Assembly (NCBI GenBank): GCA_020722685.1
Contig: DYKH01000099.1
Coordinates: forward strand, 5,034-20,088
DNA: 15,055 nucleotides
Direction of reading: 5' to 3'
Source: Caldithrix sp.
GTDB lineage: Bacteria; KSB1; UBA2214; DYKH01
The translations under genes and the position numbers were made by a program. The notes under the pieces are model-generated. The model saw only the letters and a list, made by a program, of their open reading frames with translations. It ran no database searches and was not told the DNA's origin. Numbering within the stretch: the first letter of the stretch is position 1; every line of letters begins with the position of its first letter. This document shows positions 14,778 through 15,055 of the stretch, in pieces.

Positions 14778-14823
14778 CTGAACCAAGAACCAATGCTGGT
14801 TCAGAGTCCTCCCTCAAAGGAGG
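14778..14823. repeat. Two adjacent inverted repeats after the rhomboid gene
   Basis: CTGAACCA (14778-14785) pairs perfectly with TGGTTCAG (14797-14804) over an 11-nt loop. Four nt before... the second arm pair follows at once: CCTCC (14808-14812) with GGAGG (14819-14823) over 6 nt. TCG at 14774-14776 and CGA at 14824-14826 could close both into a three-way junction. No U-run follows, so a simple terminator is unlikely. Confidence 0.5.
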
Positions 14824-15018
14824 CGAATTGATTTGCCTTCCAATGCACCGGCCATCAGAATGCCGGACAGTTTGGCTCTTCCTTTGTCCAATGGGCAGCC
14901 GAACCGGGCTTTACATTCTTTCATTTGGTTCATCCGGCAAATGCGTACCTATTGGGGAAGAAAGGCCAAAAGCATTCCTGATTGAAGGTAATGAAAAATT
15001 CAAAAATCGTAACAGTTC

Positions 15019-15055
15019 AGGTCCGTTGTCATTTCGAGCGGAGCGAGAAATCTGT
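15019..15055. repeat. Palindromic intergenic repeat at window edge
   Basis: ATTTC (15031-15035) and GAAAT (15047-15051) bracket an 11-nt GAGCGGAGCGA core inside GTCATTTCGAGCGGAGCGAG. From memory, sequences of the form GTCATTTCGAGCG...GAGAAATCT are abundant dispersed repeats in several environmental Gram-negative lineages. The copy may continue past the window. Confidence 0.45.

Larger units (their letters stand above)
14677..15055. other. 379-nt stretch with no convincing gene; several inverted repeats
   Basis: No recognisable gene is present. One + strand frame is open from ATG 14756 to the window edge (100 codons), but it encodes no pattern I recognise, reads through all the inverted repeats listed below, and has no Shine-Dalgarno, so I do not call it a gene. 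Hairpin-capable repeats are at 14778-14804, 14808-14823, 14848-14866, 14897-14910 and 15031-15051. Confidence 0.6.

Overview
The window reads as about 15 kb of a bacterial chromosome of middling GC content. Every gene I can support lies on the + strand. The gene set points to a Gram-negative-type organism: exported TPR and M23 proteins, an O-antigen/exopolysaccharide flippase, a soluble heparinase-family polysaccharide lyase and a rhomboid protease. Mixed ATG/GTG/TTG starts, one Bacteroidota-like promoter pattern and a GTCATTTCGAGCG...GAGAAAT palindrome at the right edge suggest an uncultured lineage near the FCB group (Bacteroidota, Calditrichota or KSB1 type). That placement is inference; there is no marker gene here.

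Layout. (1) 1-1804: the end of a polysaccharide operon, with the C-terminus of a flippase, a SAM methyltransferase and a DNPH1-like nucleotide hydrolase joined by ATGA and TTGA stop/start overlaps. (2) 1805-2566: a decayed type II toxin-antitoxin pair; the antitoxin has a frameshift and the PIN-domain toxin has a frameshift plus an in-frame stop. (3) 2597-3832: DNA polymerase IV. (4) 3836-9844: a tightly spaced run of a possible tiny Cys/His ORF, a heparinase II/III-family protein, a LytS/YehU-type membrane histidine kinase whose phospho-acceptor His is replaced by Leu, an exported TPR protein, and a compact TtcA-like tRNA thiolation ATPase. (5) 9845-10135: a leader with a hexanucleotide tract between 9-bp direct repeats, a candidate promoter and a 9-bp-stem hairpin. 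(6) 10136-14676: a GT4-type glycosyltransferase, an exported M23 metallopeptidase with a long beta-rich tail and a GAGCAG-type tract at its 5' end, and a rhomboid protease. (7) 14677-15055: no convincing gene, but several consecutive inverted repeats.

How they fit together: flippase, methyltransferase, heparinase-family lyase and glycosyltransferase are what is normally found in surface polysaccharide loci. M23 peptidase, TPR protein and rhomboid are envelope functions. DinB, the dead TA module and the repeat tracts look like inserted or fast-evolving material. I do not see a defence island, CRISPR array, tRNA, rRNA or intact insertion sequence. The most unusual items are the His-less kinase and the two related hexamer tracts, each flanked by direct repeats; one of these moves the apparent start of the M23 gene.
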